A stretch of 64,000 nt of DNA from JBBPZA01 sp963728925 (GCA_963728925.1 CAVSMB010000014.1:62001-126000); one strand, 5' to 3'; counted from the first letter of the stretch, positions 42,198 to 51,112 are shown. Numbers and translations: made by a program. The notes: generated by a model not told the origin, from the letters alone.

Positions 42198-44615
42198 CTA
42201 CGGGGTCGTCAGGTCGATCTTGAACATCCCTCGGCCGTGGGTGACGCAGACGAGGACCTTGTCGAGCCAGAAGAGGTCGTCCACCGAGGTGTTCGTCGGG
42301 CCTTCGTTGGTGGGTGACCACGTTGCTCCGCCGTCCTCGCTCGCGAAGACACCGACCTCGCTTCCGAGATAGAGGAATGCCGGCTGGTCCGGATGGACCG
42401 CCAGCGCGCGCACCGGCGCTGCCGGCAGCGCGAGGCCGAGATTGGCCCACGTCGCTCCAGCGTCGGTGGTCTTCCAGACGTTGCCGGTGGTGTATCCGCC
42501 GAAGGTCACGTAGACGGTGCCGTGGTTCGCGGCGTCGATGGTGATGCCCGTGCAGTAGCGGCTCGCCGTGAGCGGGCTCGCGCCGGTGTGGTCGACCTTC
42601 TGCCAGGTCGGTGTCGCGGCGGTCGCGTTGGAGGCCTTGAACACCTGGCCGTCGTCGTGGCCGACCCAGACCAGGTCGGAGTCGCCCTTGGCGACGGCGA
42701 GGGCGCTGATGAGGCTTCCGGCGCTGCCCTTGATCGCGCGCCAGGACGGCCCCGTGCTGTTGGTGTTCGCCGTCTTGGCGTCGTTGGTCCGCCACAGCGA
42801 CTGGCCGCCGCCGAGAAGCCGGTTCGGCTGGTTCGGGTCGAGCACGAACGGCGCGATGAAAAGCGCGTTCGTGGTCTTGGCGTCGGGAATCCGGTAGGGC
42901 ACCGGCTTCCACGTCCACTCCGAGCCGTTCCAGAATTGGCCGCTGATGAAGTCCGCCGTCGCTCCGCCGTCCGTGCTGCGGTGGATGTTGAGGAAGACGT
43001 ACTCGCCGTAGAAGACGTTCGGGTCGCTTGCGTCGGCAGCGCACCAACCGCCGTCCCCGCCGAACATCTCCGTCCAGTCCTCGCTCCCCTGGGCAGGGGT
43101 GTAGATGAGCGTGCCGTTGTCCTGCGCGCCGCCGACGATCCTCCCGCTGGTCGCGTTCCCCGCGCCTCCGTAGAACTGGGTCACGCCGTAGGTGTTGTCG
43201 AGCTCCACCCAGCCCTTGACGCGGGGCGGCTGGGCGTTGCTCCCGAGCGTGTAGACGTTCTTGGTCTTGAAGATGCCGCCGTCGTTGCCGAAGAAGACCC
43301 GCTTGTTGCGGACCCCGTCGAAGCCCGGGTCGGCGACGATGCAGTGATGGTCGGCGTGCGCGGACGTCGGATCCCACCACGTGCTGATGTCGACCAGCGT
43401 GTTGCCGCCGTCGGCGCTCTTCCAGAGGTCGATGCCTCCGACGATCACCAGGTTGGCGTCGGTCGGGTCGCCCGCCCAGATCACGTTGTCGTACCACCCC
43501 TGGTCCCCGAGGTACGCGGCCGGGGACCCGTCGGCCAGGCTCTTGCGCCGCACATAGCTCTTGCCGCCGTTCGTCGAGCGCCAGATCTCACCGGAGGCGT
43601 TCTGGATCGAGGCGTACACGGTCGACGGGCTCTTCACGGCATAGGTGAGCTCGACGCGACCTGACCAGGGCGCGGCGTGGGTCGCGACCTTCCATGTTCG
43701 GCCGCCGTCGGTCGAGTAGTACGCCTCCCCGTTGTCCAGCCCGCCGGCGACGGCGCGGGCGTTGTCGGTCGGATGGAAGTCGACGTCAGCCACGGCGTCG
43801 GTCAGCACCCGTGTCCAGGTCGACCTGGCAGGGTCGCTGCTGCGGAAGAGGCCGGCCCGGGTCGCCGCCAGCAGCACCTTCCCGTTCTTCGAGATGGCCA
43901 GCCGGTTCACGGTCTTCCAGCCCGCGGTGGAGGGGAGCTGTTGCCAGTTCGTGCCGTCGAGCGTGCGGAAGACGCCCGCCCCTCGCAGCGCGTCGAGGTT
44001 GGAGAACCCCTCGCCCGTTCCGGCGTACACGATGTTCGGGTTCGTCGGATCCATCACCATCGAGCAGACGGCGAGGTTCGCCATGAAGTCGTCGACCGGC
44101 GCCCAGCTCTGGCCGCCGTCGTCGGTGCGCCAGACGCCGCCGCCGACGCTGCCGGCCCAGATCACGCTGGAGTTCGCCGGATGGACGACGATCGATCGCG
44201 TCCGTCCGCCGATGTTGCCGGGCCCCAGCGACAGCCAGCCGCCCGGGCCGGGACCCAGACCGGCCGTACGGGGAACCAGCGCGCGCGGCTGGAGCTCTTG
44301 GCCCGTCGGCACGCCCGCCACCAGCGGTGCGACAGTCGCCCGGGCACGCGTGCTGTCGAGCTGGCGCAGCGCATTCACCTGCGCCTCGCGCGGGATCGCG
44401 CCCTGGTCATCCCTGGACTGGAGAAGCCGGAACGCGTCGCGCGCCCGAGCCAGGTCCGGATACTCCAGCCGCCGCACGGCGCGTTGGAGGGCCCTGTCCG
44501 GGATCTTCTTCAGTGCCTCCAGGGTCAGCCCCCGGGTGCGCCGCAGCTGCTCGACCTGCGCCGCGGTCAGGCCTCGTGCCTGAGCCGCGCGCTGGTAGGT
44601 CCGATCGCTCGTCAT
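42198..44615 (-). CDS. BNR/Asp-box beta-propeller protein (VPS10/xyloglucanase-like fold)
   Basis: This 805-residue protein has an N-terminal charged helical region of about 130 residues (GLTAAQVEQLRRTRGLTLEA). At least eight Asp-box repeats follow, such as GVWRTDDGGQSWAPV, YYSTDGGRTWKVA, NVWKTTDAGATWANLG and FASEDGGATWSPT (S/TxDxGxTW). This builds one or two seven-bladed propellers like those of sialidases, GH74 and photosystem assembly factors. The two catalytic Asp of GH74 cannot be assigned by eye. No signal peptide is seen, odd for a fold that is usually secreted. ATG 44615 follows AAGGAGGAAG. It is the second gene of a two-gene operon with another propeller-like protein. Confidence 0.82.
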   Translation of the reverse strand: MTSDRTYQRAAQARGLTAAQVEQLRRTRGLTLEALKKIPDRALQRAVRRLEYPDLARARDAFRLLQSRDDQGAIPREAQVNALRQLDSTRARATVAPLVAGVPTGQELQPRALVPRTAGLGPGPGGWLSLGPGNIGGRTRSIVVHPANSSVIWAGSVGGGVWRTDDGGQSWAPVDDFMANLAVCSMVMDPTNPNIVYAGTGEGFSNLDALRGAGVFRTLDGTNWQQLPSTAGWKTVNRLAISKNGKVLLAATRAGLFRSSDPARSTWTRVLTDAVADVDFHPTDNARAVAGGLDNGEAYYSTDGGRTWKVATHAAPWSGRVELTYAVKSPSTVYASIQNASGEIWRSTNGGKSYVRRKSLADGSPAAYLGDQGWYDNVIWAGDPTDANLVIVGGIDLWKSADGGNTLVDISTWWDPTSAHADHHCIVADPGFDGVRNKRVFFGNDGGIFKTKNVYTLGSNAQPPRVKGWVELDNTYGVTQFYGGAGNATSGRIVGGAQDNGTLIYTPAQGSEDWTEMFGGDGGWCAADASDPNVFYGEYVFLNIHRSTDGGATADFISGQFWNGSEWTWKPVPYRIPDAKTTNALFIAPFVLDPNQPNRLLGGGQSLWRTNDAKTANTNSTGPSWRAIKGSAGSLISALAVAKGDSDLVWVGHDDGQVFKASNATAATPTWQKVDHTGASPLTASRYCTGITIDAANHGTVYVTFGGYTTGNVWKTTDAGATWANLGLALPAAPVRALAVHPDQPAFLYLGSEVGVFASEDGGATWSPTNEGPTNTSVDDLFWLDKVLVCVTHGRGMFKIDLTTP

Positions 44616-44634
44616 GCTTCCTCCTTCGTCTCGG

Positions 44635-45639
44635 CTACTGCCGAAGGCGCGGGGCCTCGACCACGCGCCGCTCGCCAAGGGCCAGCCGCCACGACAGTCT
44701 GTCCGTGTCGAGCGCGCGGGCCGCGAGGGTCCGCTGAAACACGTCCCCGGCGCCGACGGTCCCCTCGACCATGTAGTACGCGGTCGGTCCGAGGATGGCC
44801 GGCGAATGGGCGCCGCGCTCGTAGCTCAGCGTCGCCACCCGACGTCCGGTCTCTGCGCTGAAGACCGACCACCGCTCATCGCCCGGCGGCGCCTGTGCCT
44901 CGCGTACGAACAGGAAGCGCCCGTCGGGCGTGACCTGCGCCACCAGGCCGTGGCCCCGCGCCAGCTCGACGACCGTCGCGGGCTCTTGCGTGGACTCATC
45001 GCTCGTCTCCAGCGCCAACAACTGCTCGCCGTCGTCCACCTCCCAGACGAGCCGGGCGAGCTTCGCGCCGGCCGGCCACGGCGTCGTGAGGTCCTCGGGG
45101 TCCAGCGGAGGGCGACGTCGCGCGGCGCCGGGCAGCGACCCGACATTCCCCGCCTGAAGGTCGACCGCGATGGTGCCCGCGGTGCTCTTGGTGGACTGCC
45201 GCGAGATCTGCGCCGGCGGCGCCGCACCGCCGCCGTATCGCGCGCGCGCCTCCCAGTCGAGCAGCAGCCGGCCCCCTTCGACGTGAGCCGCGCACCCGAA
45301 CGACGCTCGGTTCGCGACCGACACCCACTCGGGGAACACGACGGGATCGGACGCGAGCAGCGACTCACCCCGCCGCGTGAGGTCGAGGACGACGATCTGC
45401 AGCACGTTGGAGCGGTCGGGGAGAAGGCGCGCGGCGGCCAGTCGGTCCCCGAACACCACGAGCGGCCGCGAGGCGACGCCGGTGCGCCACCGAGGCCGCC
45501 CGGCGGCAAGCTCGACGACCACGATCTCGCCGCCGTCGCCGACGTACCCGACCCGCTCCGCTGGATCCGCCACGCCGCCGGGGAAGAACACCGGCGCGTG
45601 GACAGAGACCCGCTCGTGAGTGGCACGAGCCGCTTTCAT
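44635..45639 (-). CDS. Hypothetical beta-propeller-like protein
   Basis: I do not recognise this 334-residue protein by name. It is rich in beta-strand-like blocks with a repeating pattern (GYVGDGGEIVVVELAAGRPR, ILGPTAYYMVEGTVGAGDVF, LAARALDTDRLSWRLALGER) that resembles PQQ/WD-type propellers. It has no signal peptide or membrane span. ATG 45639 lies 25 bases after a well-formed promoter -10 box. The gene is 19 bases upstream of the Asp-box propeller gene and must share its transcript, so the two may form one complex. Function unknown. Confidence 0.72.
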   Translation of the reverse strand: MKAARATHERVSVHAPVFFPGGVADPAERVGYVGDGGEIVVVELAAGRPRWRTGVASRPLVVFGDRLAAARLLPDRSNVLQIVVLDLTRRGESLLASDPVVFPEWVSVANRASFGCAAHVEGGRLLLDWEARARYGGGAAPPAQISRQSTKSTAGTIAVDLQAGNVGSLPGAARRRPPLDPEDLTTPWPAGAKLARLVWEVDDGEQLLALETSDESTQEPATVVELARGHGLVAQVTPDGRFLFVREAQAPPGDERWSVFSAETGRRVATLSYERGAHSPAILGPTAYYMVEGTVGAGDVFQRTLAARALDTDRLSWRLALGERRVVEAPRLRQ

Positions 45640-45663
45640 GGGTGCCTCCTCGTCCCGCAGACG

Positions 45664-45693
45664 ACCCTAGGGACGCTGGGCGCACGGTGTCAA
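45664..45693 (-). promoter_or_regulatory. Sigma-70-type promoter of the propeller operon
   Basis: On the minus strand TTGACA (45688-45693) and TAGGGT (45664-45669) are separated by 18 bases. This is the best matching housekeeping-type promoter I see in the window. It lies about 25 bases before the ATG at 45639, with GACGAGGAGG in between as the ribosome site. Confidence 0.7.
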
Positions 45694-45701
45694 GGACCTT
45701 C

Positions 45702-45736
45702 GGGAACCGCGTTCCCCCGCAATTTGAACCGCGTTC
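45702..45736. promoter_or_regulatory. Two GAAC-CGC-GTTC operators 21 bases apart
   Basis: GGGAAC-CGC-GTTCCC (45702-45716) and GAAC-CGC-GTTC (45726-45736) are two copies of the same 11-base inverted repeat. Their starts are 21 bases apart, two helical turns, so bound dimers would lie on one face. They sit directly upstream of the -35 box of the propeller operon, an activator-like position. The three-base spacer differs from the actinobacterial LexA box, which has four. Confidence 0.6.
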
Positions 45737-45758
45737 CCCGCAAAGGCGCGATGCGCGC

Positions 45759-46195
45759 TCAGCGCAGCGTCCAGTCCGTCATCTCGCTCGCCGAGGGCGG
45801 CCCCCACGAGCCCGGTTCGTAGGACTCGGGCTCGGGTGGGTCGTTCAGGACCGGCGCGGCGGCCTCCCACAGGCGCTCGACGGTCCGGGGGTCGGCGAAG
45901 AGCGTCTGGTCCCCGGCCATGGCGTCCAGCAGCAGCCGCTCGTAGGCCTCGAGAAGGCCGTCCTGTGAGAGCTCCATGCGCATCCCGGCCGGGGCGACCT
46001 CGAACCCCGTCCCCCAGCCCTCGGTGCTCCTGCGCCCGAACTCCTCGATCGCCCTGCGCGCGTGCTCGCGCACGTCGTCGTCGTCGAGCGGGCGTCTGGA
46101 GACGGCGAGGAGCCTGAAGCGGCCCGGCTCGCCGGAGGCGCCGAAGAGCACGAGGATGGTGTCGACCGGCGCGCGCTGGGCGGTGGGGTCGGGGT
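45759..46195 (-). pseudogene. zwf: Glucose-6-phosphate dehydrogenase remnant with large internal deletion (zwf)
   Basis: The frame reads GLNPDPTAQRAPVDTILVLF-GASG, the NADP-binding start of G6PD. It then jumps to GRFRLLAVSRRPLDDDDVRE and HARRAIEEFG, from the next strand and helix. It jumps again to FEVAPAGMRMELSQ and LEAYERLLLDAMAGDQTLFA, then EPESYEPGSWGP, the normal C-terminal end. About 145 of ~500 residues are kept. The substrate-binding region with the catalytic His (RIDHYLGKE) is absent, so the product would be inactive. The open frame is unbroken, which suggests in-frame or lucky deletions rather than point decay. It lies 3' of the tyrosinase cluster on the same strand. Confidence 0.82.
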
Positions 46196-46659
46196 TCAGT
46201 CCCACTCGTAGGTCAGCAGTCGCACCGTGTCGAGGGCGAGGACGTCGTCCTCGTCGCCTTCGCGGGTGACGGCGACGATGGTCACGGTGATCGCCTCGTC
46301 GTCGTCGCGGACGATGCGCTTGAGCGCGTTGGTGACGATGACCGTCTTGGTCGCCGGCGTGAGCTGGTGCGCTGGGCGCAGGTCGAAGGATCGGGGGCGG
46401 CGGTGGGTACGTCGCAGTGCCCCGCGTCACCGAAGCACCCGCCGTGGCCGAAGACGTAATAGCTCCCCGCGTAGCTCGGATCGTCGCGGGGCGTGGAGGC
46501 GTTGGCCCTCGGCGCGTTGACGAAGACGCGACCCTCGTAGGACGGCCCGGAGTGGTCGACCCCGTAGAACACGAGATCGGCGCGGTAGAACGCCGGCGCG
46601 CCGGCGCCGCGGGCGGGCAACTCGATCGGGTCCGTGACGTAGCGCTTCATCGGCGTCAT
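46196..46659 (-). pseudogene. Tyrosinase-associated beta-domain protein, frameshifted near 46400
   Basis: From ATG 46659, overlapping the tyrosinase stop (ATGA), the frame reads MKRYVTDPIELPARGAGAPA and YEGRVFVNAPRANASTPRDD up to FGDAGHCDVP. Then another frame continues RPRSFDLRPAHQLTPATKTV, NALKRIVRDDDEAITVTIVA and ends TYEWD at 46196. The joined ~153-residue protein looks like the C-terminal beta-sandwich of plant-type polyphenol oxidases and tyrosinase cofactor domains. The shift lies in the run ACCCACCGCCGCCCCCGATC, a slippage-prone C/G tract, so a sequencing error is possible. In tyrosinase systems such domains cap the active site or help copper loading. Confidence 0.7.
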
Positions 46660-47453
46660 GGGACGGTCGCCGCCGCGGTCGAGGCCGCGTAGTCGTAGCC
46701 CAGCGCGTTGCTGTCGATCGTCTCCGCGACGGTCATCGGGAAGGGCGGGAGCGCGCGCCCGAGCAGCGCCGCGGGGACGCCGGCGGTCGGGTGTCGCAGC
46801 TGCCAGAGGCGCCACAGCCGGTCGACCATCGAGTGGTGCGCCCAGAAGATCGGGTCGTAGGCCGCCGTGGCGATGTCGCGCATCGTGCCGCCGACCCAGA
46901 GGTGGACGCCGTTGTGGACCCCCTCCAGCTGGTCCTGGAAGTCGAGGAAGTCGTCGAGGGCCAGGAGCGCGGAGATCTCCCCGGGGGTCGGCAACGGGGG
47001 CGCGTCGCGGCCGCCGGGGCGCCGCCGCGTCCGCGCCGGGCCACCCGGCGGCCGGCCCGAGCGCTGGATCGCGGAGCCGGCCAGGGGATTGGGGGTCCCG
47101 TCGGGCGAGCGGCGGTGCCGGTACGCCGGGGGCACGCCGTCGGCGTGCGCACGGGTCCAGTCCCACCACGGCAGCGTCGTGCCCGCCACCTGGTCCTGCA
47201 ACGCCTTCTCGAAGAAGTACAGGTAGGCGCGGTGCCACGGGAGGAAGAGCGGGCTCTGATGCGTGCAGTACATCGGCAGCGGCAGGCCGTGGATGCCGGC
47301 GTGGTGCTGGTAGCCGCGATCGTCGGAGATCGCCATCACCGCCGCGAACCCGCGGCGGACCTGGGCCACCTGCCCCGCAGTGAGCAGGCGGACGCTGCGG
47401 CGGTGGCGCAGGGCGACCGCGGGCTGCTGCGGTGAAGCGGTGCCGGTGGCCAC
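46656..47453 (-). CDS. Tyrosinase / type 3 copper oxidase
   Basis: This 265-residue enzyme has copper A ligands in YQHHAGIHG, MYCTHQSPLFLPWHRAYLYF (HxxxF/L...H) and copper B ligands in GVHNGVHLWVGG and the signature YDPIFWAHHSMVDRLWRLWQ (DPxFWxHHxxxDRxW). It should oxidise phenols to o-quinones. No signal peptide or Tat motif is visible in the first 30 residues. A proline/arginine-rich insertion (GRPPGGPARTRRRPGG) lies between the two copper regions. It is coupled to the downstream beta-domain partner by a four-base overlap. Confidence 0.92.
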   Translation of the reverse strand: MATGTASPQQPAVALRHRRSVRLLTAGQVAQVRRGFAAVMAISDDRGYQHHAGIHGLPLPMYCTHQSPLFLPWHRAYLYFFEKALQDQVAGTTLPWWDWTRAHADGVPPAYRHRRSPDGTPNPLAGSAIQRSGRPPGGPARTRRRPGGRDAPPLPTPGEISALLALDDFLDFQDQLEGVHNGVHLWVGGTMRDIATAAYDPIFWAHHSMVDRLWRLWQLRHPTAGVPAALLGRALPPFPMTVAETIDSNALGYDYAASTAAATVP

Positions 47454-47522
47454 AAGCCGACGCTAGTCCCTGGGTCGAGGCAACGCAATGCGCGACCGCG
47501 ACCGCGACGGGCGGCGCCTCGC

Positions 47523-48563
47523 TTACACCGCCGCGGCCGGCGTCGCCTCGCGGCGGGCAACCTCGGCGCGCACGACGGGCGCGACCTCGGTGCCGAAGCG
47601 CTCGATCGAGCGCAGGACCTCTTGATGCTCGACCGCGCCGACGCTCATCTGGGCGATGTAGCGGTCGTGGCCGAAGAGCTCGTGACCGAAGAGGATCTTC
47701 TCGGTGACCTGCTCGGCGGACCCGGCGGCGAGCGCGCCCCGCGGCGAGCGCAGGGCCTCGTAGCCCTCGCGGCCCATCGGCGGCCAGCCGCGCTCGCGCC
47801 CGATGCGGTTCATCCCGGCCAGGTAGGCGGGTGCGAAGGCGCGATCGGCCTGCTCGGGCGTCTCACCGACGAAGCCGTGGGTGTTGATGGCGAGCCTCGC
47901 CACCGAGCGGTCGTGACCGGCTCGGGCGAGCGCCTCGCGGTAGAGGGCGACGAGCGGGACGAAGCGATCGAGCTCGCCGCCGATGATGGCGATGGTCAGC
48001 GGCAGCCCGAGCGCTCCCGCCCGAACGACCGACTGCGGGGTGCCGCCGACGGCGATCCAGACGGGGAGCGGATCCTGAACGGGGCGCGGGTAGACGCCGG
48101 CGCCGTCGAGGGCGGCGCGGTGGCGGCCCCACCAGGTGACGCGCTCGCCGTCGCGCAGCGCGAGCAGCAGCTCGAGCTTCTCGGCGAAGAGCTCGTCGTA
48201 GTCGTCGAGGTCGTAGCCGAAGAGCGGGAAGGACTCGGTGAAGGAGCCGCGGCCGGCCATGATCTCGGCGCGCCCGCTCGACAGCAGGTCGACGTGGGCG
48301 AAGTCCTGGAAGACGCGCACGGGGTCGTCGGAGCTCAGCACGGTGACGGCGCTCGACAGCCGGATGCGCTGGGTGCGCACCGCGACCGCGGCGAGCACCA
48401 CTGCGGGCGACGAGACGACGAAGTCGGGGCGATGGTGCTCGCCGATCGCGAACACGTCGAGGCCGACCTCGTCGGCGAGCTCGACCTCCTCGAGGAGGTT
48501 GCGGACGCGCTGCTGTGCGGTGAGGCCGCCGAGGTCGGCGAAGGTGGCAAGGCCGAGTTCCAT
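47523..48563 (-). CDS. LLM-class (luciferase-like) flavin-dependent oxidoreductase
   Basis: This 346-residue TIM-barrel flavoprotein begins MELGLATFADLGGLTAQQRV, with EVGLDVFAIGEHHRPDFVVS near residue 38 and LSSAVTVLSSDDPVRVFQDF. AEIMAGRGSFTESFPLFGYD and PLPVWIAVGGTPQSVVRAG follow. These belong to the SxxA/MsnO8-type luciferase-like monooxygenases that use FMN or F420. The substrate cannot be read from sequence. ATG 48563 lies ten bases behind the serine-hydrolase stop, so the two are likely co-transcribed. Confidence 0.9.
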   Translation of the reverse strand: MELGLATFADLGGLTAQQRVRNLLEEVELADEVGLDVFAIGEHHRPDFVVSSPAVVLAAVAVRTQRIRLSSAVTVLSSDDPVRVFQDFAHVDLLSSGRAEIMAGRGSFTESFPLFGYDLDDYDELFAEKLELLLALRDGERVTWWGRHRAALDGAGVYPRPVQDPLPVWIAVGGTPQSVVRAGALGLPLTIAIIGGELDRFVPLVALYREALARAGHDRSVARLAINTHGFVGETPEQADRAFAPAYLAGMNRIGRERGWPPMGREGYEALRSPRGALAAGSAEQVTEKILFGHELFGHDRYIAQMSVGAVEHQEVLRSIERFGTEVAPVVRAEVARREATPAAAV

Positions 48564-48573
48564 GCTGTGCGCC

Positions 48574-49697
48574 TCAGGGCGCGACCGGGTCGACCGACCC
48601 CGGGACGATCGCGGCGGCGATCGGGAGGAAGGCGGCCGTCGCCTCGTTGGAGGAGCTCGAGGACTTGTTCGCCACCACGGCGTCTGCGCGCCGGTGCGGG
48701 GCTCGTACATCGTGATCGCGTTGAAGCCGAAGATCGCCCCGTTGTGCCCGATCCAATCGCCGATCCGGAAGATCCCCAGGCCGTAGCCGACCGGCGGGCC
48801 GCTTAGGGTGGCGATCGCCCGGAAGCGCAGGCGCGTGCGCTGCAGGCGCTTGCTCAGCAGCGTCCCCTTGGCGAGCGCCCTTCCCCAGCGCTGCAGGTCG
48901 GCGAGCGTCGAGACCATGCCGCCCGCGGTCCACGAGACCCTCGGGTTGACCGAGGTGTAGTTGAACAGGCCCGTGCCGTCCGGGCTGAAGTAGCCGGTGC
49001 CCACGGGTGACGGCAGCGTTGCGGTGGTCGGGAAGGACGTGCCGCGCAGGCGCAGCGGGTCGATCACGAGCCGCTTGATCGCCGACTCGGCCGAGAGGCC
49101 GGTGACCTTCTCGAGCACGATGCCCAGCAGGACGTAGTTGGTGTCGACGTCCTCGGTGCGCGTGCCGGGCGCGAAGCTCGGCTCGTGGCGCTTGAGGATC
49201 CGCAGGATGTCCCGTGGCTTGAACGGCAGGACCGGGTTGTCCTGGTAGTCGACCGCGAAGCCCAGGTCCTTCCTGTAGTCGAAGAGCCCGGAGCGCATCG
49301 CCAGCAGCTCGGAGATGGTGACCCGCTTGCCGCCGGGGACGCCCTTGACCCACTTGGAGATCTTTGCGTCCAGGGAGAGCTTCCCGCGATCGACGAGCCG
49401 CAGGATCGCCGTGGCCGTGAAGCTCTTGGTGACGGCCCCGATGCGCACGTGATCGCGGGTGTCGAACGGCCGGTTCGAGCCCGTGTTGCCCGTGCCGTAG
49501 CCCTTCACGTAGGAGCCCTGGCCCGGTACGACCGCGCTGACCGCCAGCCCCGGCACCTTGCCGCTCTCCTGCTCCGCGGCGGCTGCCACGTCGATCGCCG
49601 CCACGGTGGCCTCGGGCAGCTTCGCACCCGCGGTGGGCGGTGCGGCGAGGAGTGCGGCGACGGCGAGCAGCGCGAGGGCTAGGCGTCTCGTGGTCAT
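48574..49697 (-). pseudogene. Serine hydrolase of the beta-lactamase/PBP fold: catalytic Ser replaced, frameshift near the end
   Basis: From ATG 49697 a signal peptide (RRLALALLAVAALLAAPP) leads into a class C beta-lactamase-like domain. The SxxK motif should read GSVTKSF but is GAVTKSFTATAILRLVDRGK, so the nucleophilic serine is alanine. The YxN region reads EDVDTNYVLLG, so the tyrosine is also missing. The third motif HNGAIFGFNA (HxG) remains. After NAITMYEPRTGA the frame breaks near 48685 and similarity resumes in another frame as DAVVANKSSSSSNEATAAFL, ending at 48574. Even with the frame restored the protein could bind but probably not hydrolyse substrate. Confidence 0.78.
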
Positions 49698-49750
49698 CGG
49701 GCGACCCTCCCACTGGCGCAGCGCCGGCGTCAAGCGCGTACCGCTCGGTC

Positions 49751-51112
49751 TCACGCCAGCAGCGCGTCGACCGCCTCGCCGAACACCGCGGTGTGGCGCG
49801 CGACGTCCGCCTCCGTCGTCGTCGGGCCCATGAGCGCCATGTTGTGGAACGGCGTGAGCAGCACCCCGCGGTTGAGCGCGTGGAGGTGCAGGAAACGCTC
49901 GAGCTCTGGGTCGGCCGACGCGTGCGCGCTCGTCCCGTCGACGGCCGGCTCGGGCTCGAAGCGGTACTCGGCGCGACAGCCGAGCTGCGTCACGTTCCAC
50001 GGCAGACCCCGGTCCGCGAACACCGAGCGCAGGTCGTCGGCAAACCGTGCGGCGAGCCCGACCATGCGGGCGAAGGCCTCGTCGGTGAGGACGTGCTCGA
50101 GCGTCGCGCGCATCGCGGCGACGGAGAGCGCCCCGCCGGCGAGCGTTCCGCCCACGCCGCCGGTGTCCTCGTAGTCGGCGTCGGGCTGGGCCAGCATCGC
50201 GGCCGCGGTCGCCTCGGACAGGCCCAGGGCGCCCGACGGGACGCCGCCGCCGATGGCCTTGCCGATGGTCACGAGATCGGGCTCGAGTCCCCACGCGCCG
50301 GTGCAGCCTCCCGGGCCGGCCGAGAACGTGTGGGTCTCGTCGAGGACGAGCAGCGTCCCGTGTTCGCGGGTGAGCGCGCGAAGCGCGTCGTGGTACCCCT
50401 CGCGCGCGAGGACGATGCCCATGTTGGTCATCGCGGGCTCGGCCAGCACGCACGCGACGTCACCGTGGGCGAGAGCGCCCGCGAGCGCCTCGACGTCGTT
50501 GAACTCGACCGCTCGGGTCGTCTGGGCGACGTCGACCGGGGGGCCGACGTTCCCTTCGCGCGCGACCGTTCCACCGTCGGGCGTCGCGACGGCGAAGGCC
50601 TCGTCGACCGAGCCGTGGTAGCAGTAGCTGAAGACGAGGATCCTCGGCCGACCCGTGATCTGACGGGCGAGCCGCAGCGCAGCGCGGTTCGCATCGGTCG
50701 CGGTGAGGGTGAACAGCCATCGCGCCGGGCCGAAGCGCCGTGCGAGCTCCTCGGCGACGACGGCGGCGTCCTCGGTGGGAAGCATCGTCGTCGCCCCGCG
50801 CGCGACCTGCTCGCGCACCGCGTCGACGAGCGCGAGCGGGGCGTGGCCGGTCATCGCGCCGGTGTCGCCGAGGCACAGGTCGACGTACTCGTGGCCGTCG
50901 AGATCGACGACGCGATTGCCGTTCGCCGACGCGGCGATGACCGGGAAGCCGCCCGCCCAGCGCATCATCCAGGGCATCGGGACGCCTCCCACCAGCGAGC
51001 TCAGCGCCCGCTGATGGGCCGCCTGCGACCGCAGATGGCCCTCGCGGAAGCGCTCCTGCTCGGCGGCGAGCAGCTCCTCGAGGCGATCGCGACGGACCGG
51101 CGCCGCCGTCAC
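49751..51112 (-). CDS. Class III aminotransferase (glutamate-1-semialdehyde aminomutase-like)
   Basis: This 453-residue PLP enzyme has VDLDGHEYVDLCLGDTGAMT near the start, YCYHGSVDEAFAVATPDGG, the PLP Asp in LLVLDETHTFSAGPGG and the Schiff-base lysine in DLVTIGKAIGGGVPSGALGL. The group is close to HemL and beta-amino-acid aminotransferases; it is not a clear HemL because the typical gatekeeper region differs. The GTG start at 51112 overlaps the ogt stop (GTGA). It forms a two-gene unit with the DNA repair gene. The substrate is unknown. Confidence 0.87.
   Translation of the reverse strand: MTAAPVRRDRLEELLAAEQERFREGHLRSQAAHQRALSSLVGGVPMPWMMRWAGGFPVIAASANGNRVVDLDGHEYVDLCLGDTGAMTGHAPLALVDAVREQVARGATTMLPTEDAAVVAEELARRFGPARWLFTLTATDANRAALRLARQITGRPRILVFSYCYHGSVDEAFAVATPDGGTVAREGNVGPPVDVAQTTRAVEFNDVEALAGALAHGDVACVLAEPAMTNMGIVLAREGYHDALRALTREHGTLLVLDETHTFSAGPGGCTGAWGLEPDLVTIGKAIGGGVPSGALGLSEATAAAMLAQPDADYEDTGGVGGTLAGGALSVAAMRATLEHVLTDEAFARMVGLAARFADDLRSVFADRGLPWNVTQLGCRAEYRFEPEPAVDGTSAHASADPELERFLHLHALNRGVLLTPFHNMALMGPTTTEADVARHTAVFGEAVDALLA

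Noticed and set aside
45702..45736. SOS (LexA) boxes in front of the propeller operon
   Set aside because: The actinobacterial LexA site needs a four-base spacer between GAAC and GTTC; both sites here have three, and the genes are not repair genes.
47523..50453. A single 976-codon minus-strand frame covering the LLM enzyme, the serine hydrolase and part of the aminotransferase
   Set aside because: The frame links separate genes only because stops are rare in this GC-rich DNA; each gene has its own conserved start, and the hydrolase changes frame near its end.
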